NCBI GenBank assembly: GCA_038326775.1
Contig: JBBQKJ010000008.1
Coordinates: 1-64,000, forward strand
Direction of reading: 5' to 3'
Origin: DYIU01 sp038326775
GTDB taxonomy: Bacteria; Actinomycetota; Geothermincolia; Fen-727; Anoxymicrobiaceae
Length of the DNA stretch: 64,000 bases
The notes below the pieces were generated by a model that was not told where the DNA came from, ran no database searches, and worked only from the letters and a program-made list of their open reading frames with translations. The position numbers were made by a program, and so were the translations under genes. Below are positions 1 through 7,712 of the stretch, in pieces (the stretch's first letter is position 1; each line of letters begins with the position of its first letter).

Positions 1-328
1 ACAGAACCCCCCGGCGCCCACGCGCAACCATACCTACAGACCTTAACGCCAACCTAAGACTAGCCTTCGTCGTGGGTGGGTTCCGCGCGGGCGCCGGGGG
101 GTCTGGCTTGCCGAGCCCTCAAACTCCCGGATTATGCGTGAAACAGGCTAGAGCTGGCGCTCAAGGCATGCGCGCAAAGCATAACCGCGCCCATCACGCA
201 CCCCCAACAGGGAATCATGGGCTGCGAGACGGTTACGTGATGTGCAACACCGCGTTCTTCCAGGTTTGTGCGGGGTCACTTCCGGGTTCGTGCGGGTTTC
301 GGTTCCAGGCTACTTCCAGGGGGTATGG
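1..328. other. No recognisable gene
   Basis: GC-rich stretch at the left edge. Short open frames exist here, but none has a ribosome-binding site or a recognisable product. The frame that leads into the next gene is open from 242, but its first ~29 codons read as non-specific sequence. Nothing else is seen. Confidence 0.5.
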
Positions 329-1255
329 ATGATGGACAAGCAGGACGGTTCCATAAAGGGCATGAGGGTCAACGCTCGCGACATGAGGATATTCGACGAG
401 CTGAACAGGATGAAGTTGCTCACCGTCAAGCAGATCGGAGCGCTCTACTTCGTCGAGCCGCCCCGCTTCAGCTGGGATGCGGACAAGAGCGCCGCCTCGG
501 TCAGGAGGAGGATCTCCATCCTCAAGCGGCACGGATACCTGCGCTCGGCCTACGTTCCGGGGGACACCCCGGAGAAGTGCTACTTCCTTGGCCCGGCCGC
601 GGTCGGCCTGCTAAAGGCCGACGAGGAGGCCCGCGTCAACGAGCCGAGGTACGCGGAAAAGAAGGAAACGTACGCGCTCAACAGCGCCCGGCACGATCTT
701 CCCCTGAACAGCTTCATCATCAACCTCATGCTCCTGGACAGGATTCGCGATGATTTCATGCTTGCCGAGTTCAGGGGCGAGCAGGAGATGAACTTCAAGA
801 TGCCCCCGGACAGGATCGAGTTCAAGCCTGACGGCTACCTGAGAGGGGGCCTGAAGGGAAGGGAGCGCGCCTGCTTCTTCGAGCTTCACCGGGGGGCGGT
901 GAACGCATCCAGGGTCGAGAGCAAGCTCTTGGGCCACGCGGAGTTCATCAAGAGGGGCATGAGAGAGATGCTGGCGATCAGGTACGACCCGGTCTACTGC
1001 TGGCTGGTGCCCGATATGGACAGGCTCGTCAAGGTTGCGGCCTGCATCAGGAGCTTCAAGATCAAGTACCGGCAGGCCTACGGCTGGCTGAACGGCGGTT
1101 TCTACTACCTGGCGACCGACGAGGATATGGAGATACGCTCGCTCGACCGGGGCAGCCTGAGTGAAAACCCGCTCCACAACCGATTCTGGTACGACGAGAA
1201 CCTGGCCAGGTACAGATCCCCGTTCAGGATTGAGGAACGCCAGGGGTCCTCGTAA
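329..1255 (+). CDS. Replication-relaxation family protein (winged-helix DNA-binding)
   Basis: A 308-residue protein resembling the replication-relaxation family of plasmids and integrated elements. The N-terminus looks like a winged helix (MRIFDELNRMKLLTVKQI, then a recognition region SVRRRISILKRHGYLR). It is followed by the family-like LNSARHDLPLNSFIINLML segment and a C-terminal alpha/beta region. The frame is open from 242, but I prefer ATG 329 (or 332), because a CAGGGGGT ribosome-binding site lies just upstream and residues before it look random. The stop overlaps the next start (TAATG at 1253-1257), so the two genes are probably translationally coupled. Family members are thought to act in plasmid copy-number or replication control. 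The exact role here is unknown. Its position inside the element that ends at the tRNA-Thr fragment fits a mobile-element origin. Confidence 0.7.
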   Translation: MMDKQDGSIKGMRVNARDMRIFDELNRMKLLTVKQIGALYFVEPPRFSWDADKSAASVRRRISILKRHGYLRSAYVPGDTPEKCYFLGPAAVGLLKADEEARVNEPRYAEKKETYALNSARHDLPLNSFIINLMLLDRIRDDFMLAEFRGEQEMNFKMPPDRIEFKPDGYLRGGLKGRERACFFELHRGAVNASRVESKLLGHAEFIKRGMREMLAIRYDPVYCWLVPDMDRLVKVAACIRSFKIKYRQAYGWLNGGFYYLATDEDMEIRSLDRGSLSENPLHNRFWYDENLARYRSPFRIEERQGSS

Positions 1256-2154
1256 TGGGCCGAACGCTCAGCGCGCGGGAGGTGGGCCGGATTCTCGCGG
1301 TCAGTTCAAAGACGGTCAGGGATTGGGCGAACGAGGGTATCCTGCCGGGTATTAAGACCGACAACGGCCCGGGAAAAGAGTGCTGGGAGTTCGACGAGGA
1401 CGAAATCTACCGCTGTCCGGATCCCAGGGTGACAAACCGGCTGAAACCCGCGGAGGTAAGCGGGCGCAGAAACGCTCAGCAGCACATTGCCGACCTGGAG
1501 AAAGAGATTGAAGACTTGAAGGCCTCTCTCCAGACTTCAGAGAGCTCGCTGCTCTCGGAGCGGGAGGATAAAGAGAAAGCGATTGCGCAAAAAGCCGACC
1601 GGCAGGAGACAGAGCTCGAAGAGTGCAGGGAACGCGCGCGGAAGAACCAAGAGGCCTGCCTGGCGACCGAAGGGGCTTTGAGGGCGGCAGTCGAAGCGAT
1701 GCGCCTGAAACGGGACGTGGGAAGACTTTTCCGGCAGGCGGGCATCAGAATAGAATACGAGATGACAGACGAGGGTGCGGCCTGGAACCTGCGATATCTG
1801 CTTAAAGGCGAAAACGCGTGGTACCGGATGGGGGATTATGCCTACAGGCCTGACAACCCCTTAAGAGGCCTGCACCGTTACCTGCTGTCGGGCAAGGCCG
1901 GGGCTTTCCGGGGCTGCCGGAATCCCTCACAAGAGAGGCTTCAGGCCAGAAGGGCGCTCTACGGGATGAGATTGTGGCTGGTGATAGTCCCGCTCGTAAT
2001 TCTCGGCACGCTGGCATTGAAGTCATTTGGCATCCTGTCTGCGTGGCCGGCGCTCATCATCATGGGTTCCAGCGTTGCCGCTGCCGTTATAGTGAATTTC
2101 CTCTACGGAGTGAGAATAGAGATATTAAGACAGAAGGAAAGCAATGGCCCTTGA
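1255..2154 (+). CDS. HTH, coiled-coil, two-transmembrane-helix protein of unknown function
   Basis: A 299-residue protein in four visible parts. Residues 1-50 are a MerR/excisionase-type helix-turn-helix (LSAREVGRILAVSSKTVRDW, then NEGILPGIK). Residues ~75-135 are a strongly charged coiled coil. Residues ~145-225 form a globular part rich in Arg, Tyr and Trp. Two hydrophobic helices lie near 245-265 and 268-288, followed by a short basic tail. A DNA-binding head joined by a coiled coil to a membrane anchor suggests a protein that tethers DNA, such as the element itself, to the membrane. That is inference. It overlaps the upstream replication-relaxation gene by one base, so the pair is probably one unit. 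I do not recognise a named family. Confidence 0.6.
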   Translation: MGRTLSAREVGRILAVSSKTVRDWANEGILPGIKTDNGPGKECWEFDEDEIYRCPDPRVTNRLKPAEVSGRRNAQQHIADLEKEIEDLKASLQTSESSLLSEREDKEKAIAQKADRQETELEECRERARKNQEACLATEGALRAAVEAMRLKRDVGRLFRQAGIRIEYEMTDEGAAWNLRYLLKGENAWYRMGDYAYRPDNPLRGLHRYLLSGKAGAFRGCRNPSQERLQARRALYGMRLWLVIVPLVILGTLALKSFGILSAWPALIIMGSSVAAAVIVNFLYGVRIEILRQKESNGP

Positions 2155-2580
2155 TGGGAACGGGCGTGTGGAACCTTCACTCGGAGGTTCTTCCCTGGAG
2201 TTGCGCGTCACTGACCCCATGAACAACGTCACCACGAGCGCCTACGCCGACACCGGAAGGCTTACGTCAACCACAGACCCCGACTAGCGCACCAGCTCGA
2301 TCACCTACGATGAGAACAACGCTCCGAGCTCCATCATCACCCAGAGGTAAAATCAACAAACCGTTGCCTCCTTCTCCTACACCTACGACGCCGGAGACCT
2401 CCCGATATCCTGCGACGCGCTCATAGGGGGGAACCTCGCCTCCGGCCTTTGCACCTATGCCTATGACGTCGCCTGCAACCTGGTTACAAAGACCATCACC
2501 GCGAACGGCCAGAACCGCTTCTTCTCCTTCTTTGATGCTCTCCTGTACCTCTTTGAGGCCTCACCCGTGATTCGCACCTT
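2144..2580 (+). pseudogene. Decayed YD/RHS-repeat protein fragment
   Basis: One reading frame beginning at ATG 2144 (inside the end of the previous gene, with AAGGAAA just upstream) encodes RHS/YD-type sequence: VTDPMNNVTTSAYADTGRLT, then SITYDENNAPSSI, then SYTYDAGDLPIS and CTYAYDVACNLVTKTI. It is interrupted by TAG at 2285 and TAA at 2348. The match fades after about 2550, although the frame stays open to 2992. Intact YD-repeat proteins are very large secreted shells or polymorphic toxins. Only a few repeats survive here, so this is a remnant. Downstream of it sits an amidase-like fragment, which could be a former toxin or effector end of the same protein (inference). Confidence 0.65.
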
Positions 2581-3068
2581 TGTTGCCATGTCCAGCGACA
2601 CCTTCTTCACCCCCGGGATGGATAGCTTCCCTACCCGGAGAAACGGTCCTACGCGGTGTTCGTTCGGGCACTTTTTGAGGCAACGAATCCGTTTGGGGTA
2701 CCTTCATTATGAGGCAACGCGGTTGCTTGACTTCTCGCCCCCCCTCGTAAACTACAAGGAATCGGCGAGTATCTCACGGATGGGGGCGGCAACCTTGATG
2801 AGTATTGACAAAGCTTCTGACTTATTGCATTCACGCAAAACATCTCTCTGTTTGATTCTCCTCATATCTGTCCCGATGCTTTCGTCAACGTCCCTGGCAT
2901 CAAACCATAGTGCTCTGGGACTGACCGAGGAGTCGCTGCCTGGAAGAGGCCGGAAATCCCGGGATCGGAAATTGCCCCGGGAAGAGTTGTGAGGGGTGGG
3001 GGAAAGGAAATCTTATACCCGCACACGTTATTACAAGCTGCTCCGAGCAAGAAGAGGAAAGGGGAGAA
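2581..3068 (+). other. Gene-poor stretch between the YD remnant and the amidase fragment
   Basis: No protein family is recognisable. One alternative frame near 2755-2810 reads GIGEYLTDGGGNLDEY and then a stop, which looks like the end of a decayed coding sequence. Base composition falls here compared with the flanking genes. A good ribosome-binding site, AAAGGGGAGAA, lies just before ATG 3069. Confidence 0.35.
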
Positions 3069-3109
3069 ATGAGTTTTTCAAACAGTAAGTCATTTATTGT
3101 CAGGTCGAT

Positions 3110-3562
3110 ATGCGCAACGCTTATCGCCGCATTGCTGCTTGCACTAATTTCATATCTCAGGTCCTCGACCAAGCTGGATGGAGGTACTATGACGGGTTGT
3201 CGTGGAGCGACTACAGTTGGTTTAGTTACCGGCAGGGTACAAACCATTTTCACCTCACAAACACATTCATTAATGCTCAGAGATTCTTTAACCATTGCAA
3301 TGTAAGAGCCCGTGTGGGGTGGACCTATGATTACAACAGCCTGAGAGTTGGCGATGTGGTCCAAATCGATACTAGTCACCCTCAGGATGGTGTTCTTGAT
3401 CACTCCGTTATTATTAACACCAACAATGGCTGGGATTATAGACTAAAATATTACTCTCAACATACATCTAATAAGTTTAATTTGCCTTTTACCCATCTAC
3501 TTGAAATTTACGAGAACTCCGGTACTTACGCCCATTGGTATGTCCTCATGCATACCCATTGA
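3110..3562 (+). CDS. Amidase_6-like (putative amidase domain) protein, N-terminally truncated
   Basis: A 150-residue protein matching the catalytic core of the putative amidase (Amidase_6) domain, a papain-like NlpC/P60 relative. The Cys motif is ACTNFISQ, where the family usually has D-C-T-N-F, so the residue before the Cys is Ala. It continues with YNSLRVGDVVQID and LDHSVIINT, which carries the probable catalytic His. The family's usual N-terminal accessory region is missing. The best ribosome-binding site (AAAGGGGAGAA) precedes ATG 3069, which is in another frame. That frame gives a 78-residue hydrophobic peptide overlapping the Cys region. The region is much more AT-rich than the chromosome, consistent with acquired DNA. 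It is probably a broken or alternatively started gene, and activity is doubtful. Confidence 0.55.
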   Translation: MRNAYRRIAACTNFISQVLDQAGWRYYDGLSWSDYSWFSYRQGTNHFHLTNTFINAQRFFNHCNVRARVGWTYDYNSLRVGDVVQIDTSHPQDGVLDHSVIINTNNGWDYRLKYYSQHTSNKFNLPFTHLLEIYENSGTYAHWYVLMHTH

Positions 3563-3576
3563 GGTACAGTTGAAGG

Positions 3577-4353
3577 ATGAAAGAAATGAAGCTGTTTTCA
3601 AAGAGGCTGTTTGTTGGAGCTTCAGTCACAGTAGTTGTTCTTCTGCTCGTGGTTGCAGGAGTCTTTGTTACGTTAAGAGTAACCCGTAAGCCGGAGCGGG
3701 GACAAAAAATCACCATCACCGTCGACGATCTCGCTAAAATGAAAACACTTGCATACGGGTACCTTAACGAAAGAACAAGAATGCTGATTTCTTCAGAACC
3801 GGATAAGGATCCAAACATAGCAGGCGCTCCAGTGATTTCGCCGACCGATATGTCACCCGAGCTTGCAGAACGGCAGAAGGAAGACGTCGAGAAGTTGAAA
3901 GCAAAAACTACAAAAACTAATTCCGGCACGTTTAAAAACTTCGCGATATTAGCTAATGCGCTCAGTATTCAGGAGGAGGGAGACAAGGTTGTACTTCATC
4001 TAGGAACATCGCACTTCTACCAACTCTCCATGCCGGGGGGTGTAGGTTATTCAACCATGGGAGATGAATACTATTTTACCTTCTCGCGAATTGGGGATCG
4101 GTGGATACTGACGGATGTGAAGGTCCCCTACGCATATATTGACCCATCTGCCATTGAGCCGAGCGTGAAGCCCATGGAGAAAGGAACCGACCGGGTCTTG
4201 GCAAATCCTCCTAAGAGCCGATTCGATGAAACATTTGTGATTCCGGAAGAGGTAAAGAAGCTTGATAGTGAAGCGATGGAAAAGATAAAGAACAGATGGG
4301 CAATTGATGATAAGACGGCTGAAGTGATAAGGTCAGGTACGTATTCCTGGTAG
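3577..4353 (+). CDS. Membrane-anchored protein resembling the accessory domain of Amidase_6 proteins
   Basis: A 258-residue protein. A basic N-terminus leads into one transmembrane helix (~residues 12-33), then a long external domain. That domain contains LAYGYLNERTRMLISSE and, near 140-185, a two-strand pattern YYFTFSRIGDRWILTDVKV. From memory, this resembles the N-terminal region that precedes the catalytic core in full-length Amidase_6 proteins. Here it follows the catalytic fragment by 14 bases instead of preceding it. The pair may be the result of a tandem duplication and decay, or a split system. Low GC matches the upstream fragment and differs from the housekeeping genes. No catalytic residues are visible, and an independent function cannot be excluded. 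Confidence 0.45.
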   Translation: MKEMKLFSKRLFVGASVTVVVLLLVVAGVFVTLRVTRKPERGQKITITVDDLAKMKTLAYGYLNERTRMLISSEPDKDPNIAGAPVISPTDMSPELAERQKEDVEKLKAKTTKTNSGTFKNFAILANALSIQEEGDKVVLHLGTSHFYQLSMPGGVGYSTMGDEYYFTFSRIGDRWILTDVKVPYAYIDPSAIEPSVKPMEKGTDRVLANPPKSRFDETFVIPEEVKKLDSEAMEKIKNRWAIDDKTAEVIRSGTYSW

Positions 4354-4611
4354 ATGATATTTGGAGACCAACTCTATTTCCTTCAGCAGCTGACTGACGT
4401 CAACTATTCTTGAGTTCGACGACAACACCAGCGATCTTCTGCGTATCATAGATACAATATTGCGTGAGACTTCTTTCTACCTATTCTCTACCGGGATTTG
4501 CCGGGCACCATCAATTACCAGGAGGCGCCAACAGCCACGAATCGCTTGAAACAGGGAAAAACCGGGGAAAGCAAGAGCAACCGGAAGGAAGCAGGGCTAA
4601 GCATGACTTGA
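4354..4611 (+). other. Non-coding or decayed stretch before the attachment site
   Basis: No gene is supported. One frame around 4408-4485 reads like a short coding remnant (ILEFDDNTSDLLRIIDTI), but no family is recognised and there is no start or ribosome-binding site. A minus-strand frame across 4511-4711 is an artefact of the tRNA sequence. Confidence 0.35.
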
Positions 4612-4657
4612 ACTCGTAATGAGCAGGTCCGCGGTTCGAATCCGCGCGCCGGCTCCA
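4612..4657 (+). other. 3' half of a tRNA-Thr(CGU) gene: probable attR of an integrated element
   Basis: The sequence can be folded as the 3' half of a tRNA. The anticodon loop CTCGTAA is at 4613-4619, with anticodon CGT (Thr). The 3' anticodon strand TGAGC is at 4620-4624 and the variable loop AGGTC at 4625-4629. A perfect T arm follows (CGCGG-TTCGAAT-CCGCG, 4630-4646), then the acceptor strand CGCCGGC at 4647-4653, discriminator T and CCA at 4655-4657. The 5' half is absent: bases 4608-4612 (TTGAA) cannot pair with TGAGC, and no GCCGGCG-type 5' acceptor strand precedes it. A tRNA 3' half starting at the anticodon loop is the usual integrase attachment core. Its orientation implies that the intact tRNA and the rest of the element lie to the left. 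Confidence 0.75.
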
Positions 4658-4697
4658 ACGCCAAAGTAGTTGCCTGGCCTTATGGTGTATAGGCTCT

Positions 4698-4945
4698 TTG
4701 GCTACCCCCATCGTGAAGTGTTCTTGTTTATCAAGCGTGTGACGATGGGGACCCCTACCACCTTATGGGGCTCGGGGTAATCAGTTGGCCAATGCTTGGC
4801 TACCCCCATCGTGAAGTGTTCTTGTTTATCAAGCGTGTGACGATGGGGACCCCTGCCACCTTATGGGGCTCGGGGTAATAAGTAAGCCCATGCATGGCTA
4901 CTTCCATCGATGGTCATTCTTGTTTATCGTGATGGCGCCCGCACT
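4698..4945 (+). repeat. 98-bp tandem direct repeats (two intact, one degraded)
   Basis: Unit 1 starts at 4698 and unit 2 at 4796. They are nearly identical over about the first 85 bases. A third, decayed copy keeps the same phase (GGCTAC near 4896) and ends around 4945. Each intact unit holds a 9-bp inverted repeat (CCCCATCGT ... ACGATGGGG; 4706-4714 with 4742-4750 in unit 1), followed by a second potential hairpin from ACCCC to GGGG. No open reading frame covers the array. It begins about 40 bp past the tRNA fragment. It could be integrase-arm or structured-RNA repeats, or a decayed non-coding RNA pair. It is not CRISPR, because there are no unique spacers. Confidence 0.8.
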
Positions 4946-5036
4946 TGCGGAGGAGCCATGAGGTGCGCCCGATGGAGCCTGAGCGGATCGTTCCCGCTTG
5001 CCAGGGGAACGGCGCCGCTATATCCTGCGTATCGTT

Positions 5037-6200
5037 ATGGGTTTTGATTGTTGCGAAGATTCGGAAGACCGTCTGAAAAGGAAGCGCGCCAGGCTGTTTG
5101 CCTGCCTGGCGTTGTTCGCGGTTGCGCTCCCGGCCCTGGCGGGGTGTGGCGGCGGGGGCGGAACGACCGCCCGGACAAGGCTCGGGGATGTCCCCCGGAA
5201 GCTGGCTTCGGCAATGGCCGCCTCGGATATGGTCACCGTGGCCGCCGGTGGTGACGTGAACTTCGGCGACGGTGTCACCTCCTATCTTACGAACGGAGGC
5301 ATGGGCTACCCCTTCCAGGACGTGAGCGGCATATTCGAGACCGCCGACCTCGGCTTCGTCAACCTCGAGTGCTGCATATCCTCGGGAGGCGCGCCGGTCG
5401 CCGGCAAGGAGTTCACGTTCAGGGGACCCGCCGACAGCGCTGCCGCGTTGAGACAGGGGGGCATCGATATCGTGTCGCTCGCCAACAACCACATTAAGGA
5501 CTATGGCACCAGCGCTTTTCTTGATACACTGACCCATCTCAAGGAAGCAGGCATTGCCTGGTGCGGCGCCGGGAACAACGCCGCGGAGGCTTACTCACCG
5601 GCGGTGCTCGAGGCGCGGGGCAAGAAGGTGGCGTTCGTCGCGTTCACCTGGGTCATCCCGGATGGCTGGCCGGCAACCGCCACAAACCCCGGCTGCGCGA
5701 CGACCTCGGACCCCGAGCGCGTCGCGAACACCATAAGGGACGCGCGTTCTAAGGCCGACTACGTGGTGGCCTCGTTCCACTGGGGCATCGAGCTTGCAAC
5801 CTCGCCCAACGAGGAACAGCGCGACCTCGCTCATCTCTGCGTTGACAATGGCGCCGACCTGGTGCTGGGGCACCACCCTCACGTGGTGCAGGGCTTCGAG
5901 CTTTACCGGAACCGGCTTATCGCGTACAGCCTGGGCAACTACGTCTTCAGCCCGCCGCGCGAGATATCCTCGAAGACGTTAACACTCGTGGCTCTCATGG
6001 GGCCGGGAGGGCTTATCCAGGCGAAGGTCGTCCCCAATGTCATAAGCGGCTACCGCCCGGTTGTGCTCTCGGGGACGCCGGCGGCCCAGTGGCTCGGCAC
6101 GATGGCCGGCTTCTGCCGCGGCCTGGGCACCGACATGACCGTCTCCGGCTCTCTCGGCTTTATCAACGGCAGCGCCGCGAAGCCCGGTGCCGCGGATTGA
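5037..6200 (+). CDS. CapA-family lipoprotein (poly-gamma-glutamate capsule synthesis-like)
   Basis: A 387-residue exported protein of the CapA/PgsA family, which has a metallophosphoesterase-like fold. A basic N-terminus and hydrophobic stretch end in a lipobox (ALAGC), so it is probably a lipoprotein on the outer face of the membrane. Family motifs include TVAAGGDVNFGDGV, FVNLECCIS, FTFRGPADSAAALRQGGIDI, SLANNHIKDYG, VASFHWGIE, LVLGHHPHVVQGFELY and IAYSLGNYVFS. The frame is open from TTG 4998. I prefer ATG 5037, because it places the lipobox about 35 residues in. No capB/capC neighbours are present, so a capsule role is not supported here. Many such orphan CapA proteins have unknown substrates. 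Confidence 0.85.
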   Translation: MGFDCCEDSEDRLKRKRARLFACLALFAVALPALAGCGGGGGTTARTRLGDVPRKLASAMAASDMVTVAAGGDVNFGDGVTSYLTNGGMGYPFQDVSGIFETADLGFVNLECCISSGGAPVAGKEFTFRGPADSAAALRQGGIDIVSLANNHIKDYGTSAFLDTLTHLKEAGIAWCGAGNNAAEAYSPAVLEARGKKVAFVAFTWVIPDGWPATATNPGCATTSDPERVANTIRDARSKADYVVASFHWGIELATSPNEEQRDLAHLCVDNGADLVLGHHPHVVQGFELYRNRLIAYSLGNYVFSPPREISSKTLTLVALMGPGGLIQAKVVPNVISGYRPVVLSGTPAAQWLGTMAGFCRGLGTDMTVSGSLGFINGSAAKPGAAD

Positions 6201-6245
6201 AAAGGCCTGCCGCCGGGAATATCATGGGCAGCGGGGAAATCACTC

Positions 6246-7712
6246 ATGAGTTCTAAACGGAGCCTTGAGGACAGGGCTCTTTCCACCATAAAGCGCTACC
6301 GGATGCTGGAGGGCGGCGAGCGCGTCGTCGTCAGCGTCTCCGGCGGGCCGGACTCTGTGGCGCTCCTCGTGTTCCTGCACGGCGTCGCGGCCGAAATGCG
6401 CCTTGACTTACACGTCTTTCACCTCGACCACATGATACGCGGGGAGGAGTCCGCCGCCGACGCTCGCTACGTTGGGGAACTGGCGGCCGAGCTCGGCCTG
6501 CCCTGCACGGCGCTGGCGGTCGATGTTCGCGCGGAGGCGCGAGGGAGCGGGCGCTCGCCGCAGGACGCGGCGCGCCAGGTGCGCATGGCCGCCCTGCGCG
6601 AGTTCGCGGGCGAGGTCGCGGCCGGCCGGATCGCCACCGGCCATACCGCCGACGACCAGGTGGAGACGTTCCTGATGCGCGTCGTTCAGGGCGCGGGGCT
6701 GACCGGCCTGGGCGGCATCCCGCCGGTCTCCGGCTCGATAGTCAGGCCGCTGATCGAGGTCTGGCGCGACGAGGTCGAGGAGTACTGCTCACGGGTGGGG
6801 GTGGCACCGCGCATGGATTCGAGCAACCTGGACCCCTCGTACCTTCGCAACCACGTGCGGCTGAGCCTGGTGCCTTTCCTGAGAGCCGAGTTCGGCCCCC
6901 GGATCAAGGAGGTCATCCTCCGCGAGGTGGAGTCGCTCGCGCTCGACAGTGAGTTCCTCGGAGAGCAGGCGGCCCGGGCGTTCGACCTCGCGGGTGCCGT
7001 TTCGGGCGGCGAGGTCAGGATAGACATCGGGCGCCTTGCGTCCCTGCCGGCGGCTCTCCAGCGCGGGGTGCTCAGGGAGGCCTGGGCGCGCATGGTGCCC
7101 GGAGAGCCCAGCCTCGGATGGCGGCATGTGCTCGACATCCTGGAGAAGGTGGTGGCCGGACGTACCGGCGCCGTTCTCGACCTGCCGGGCCCGCTGGTTG
7201 TGGAGCGGGAGTACGAAGAGGTCGTTCTCAGAAGGGCCGGGGGAGTTGGAGAGTACCCTCCCTCGGAGCTGCCGGTGCCGGGGACGGTGCGCCCCGCGGG
7301 CGCGGGGTTCGTCCTCGAGGCGCGGCTGGTCGGGCGCAAAGATGTCGAGTTCCCGCCGGACGCGAACGTCGAGTTCGCCCGGCCGGACCTCGAGCTTCCC
7401 CTGGAGGTGAGGGCGCCGCGCCCCGGGGACCGGTTCCACCCCCTCGGCTCGCCGGGGACGCGCAAGCTCAAGGACTTCTTCATCGACATCAAGCTTTCCC
7501 GCGCGAAGAGGAGGCGCTGCCCGCTGGTGCTCTCCGGAGGGCAGGTGTTGTGGGTGGCCGGACACAGGCTTGACGAGCGCTTTCGCCTGCGGGAGTTCGA
7601 TTCCGAGGCGGTGATGTTGATTATGCGACCCGATGGCGAATATGATTTGCGCGGAGCCGGTTGTGAAAAGGCCGAGCGAAAGGAGGACTCAGTTGGGGAG
7701 TCCCGCGACTGA
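6246..7712 (+). CDS. tilS: tRNA(Ile)-lysidine synthase
   Basis: A 488-residue cytoplasmic enzyme that attaches lysine to C34 of tRNA-Ile(CAU) using ATP, so that the tRNA reads AUA. The PP-loop ATPase signature SGGPDS is at residues 32-37. The catalytic core follows with FHLDHMIRGEES and GHTADDQVETFLMR. The longer C-terminal part carries the TilS substrate-binding region (RAPRPGDRFHPLGSPG ... KLKDFFID). Length fits the full-length form. It is the first gene of the conserved tilS-hpt-ftsH block, and its end overlaps the hpt start by 20 bases. Confidence 0.95.
   Translation: MSSKRSLEDRALSTIKRYRMLEGGERVVVSVSGGPDSVALLVFLHGVAAEMRLDLHVFHLDHMIRGEESAADARYVGELAAELGLPCTALAVDVRAEARGSGRSPQDAARQVRMAALREFAGEVAAGRIATGHTADDQVETFLMRVVQGAGLTGLGGIPPVSGSIVRPLIEVWRDEVEEYCSRVGVAPRMDSSNLDPSYLRNHVRLSLVPFLRAEFGPRIKEVILREVESLALDSEFLGEQAARAFDLAGAVSGGEVRIDIGRLASLPAALQRGVLREAWARMVPGEPSLGWRHVLDILEKVVAGRTGAVLDLPGPLVVEREYEEVVLRRAGGVGEYPPSELPVPGTVRPAGAGFVLEARLVGRKDVEFPPDANVEFARPDLELPLEVRAPRPGDRFHPLGSPGTRKLKDFFIDIKLSRAKRRRCPLVLSGGQVLWVAGHRLDERFRLREFDSEAVMLIMRPDGEYDLRGAGCEKAERKEDSVGESRD

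Noticed and set aside
72..332. 86-residue + strand frame at the left edge
   Set aside because: No ribosome-binding site or family, Gly/Arg-rich, and it overlaps the likely leader of the replication-relaxation gene.
3069..3305. 78-residue hydrophobic peptide gene with a strong ribosome-binding site
   Set aside because: It overlaps the amidase Cys region in another frame and loses any protein-like character after residue ~30. I kept it only as an oddity of the amidase entry.
4511..4711. Minus-strand 66-residue frame with a RRADSNRGPAHYE-type stretch
   Set aside because: This peptide is the well-known artefact of translating the antisense of a tRNA T arm and acceptor end. It lies over the tRNA-Thr fragment.
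4698..4945. CRISPR array
   Set aside because: Repeats are 98 bp, directly adjacent and without unique spacers, and no cas gene is near.
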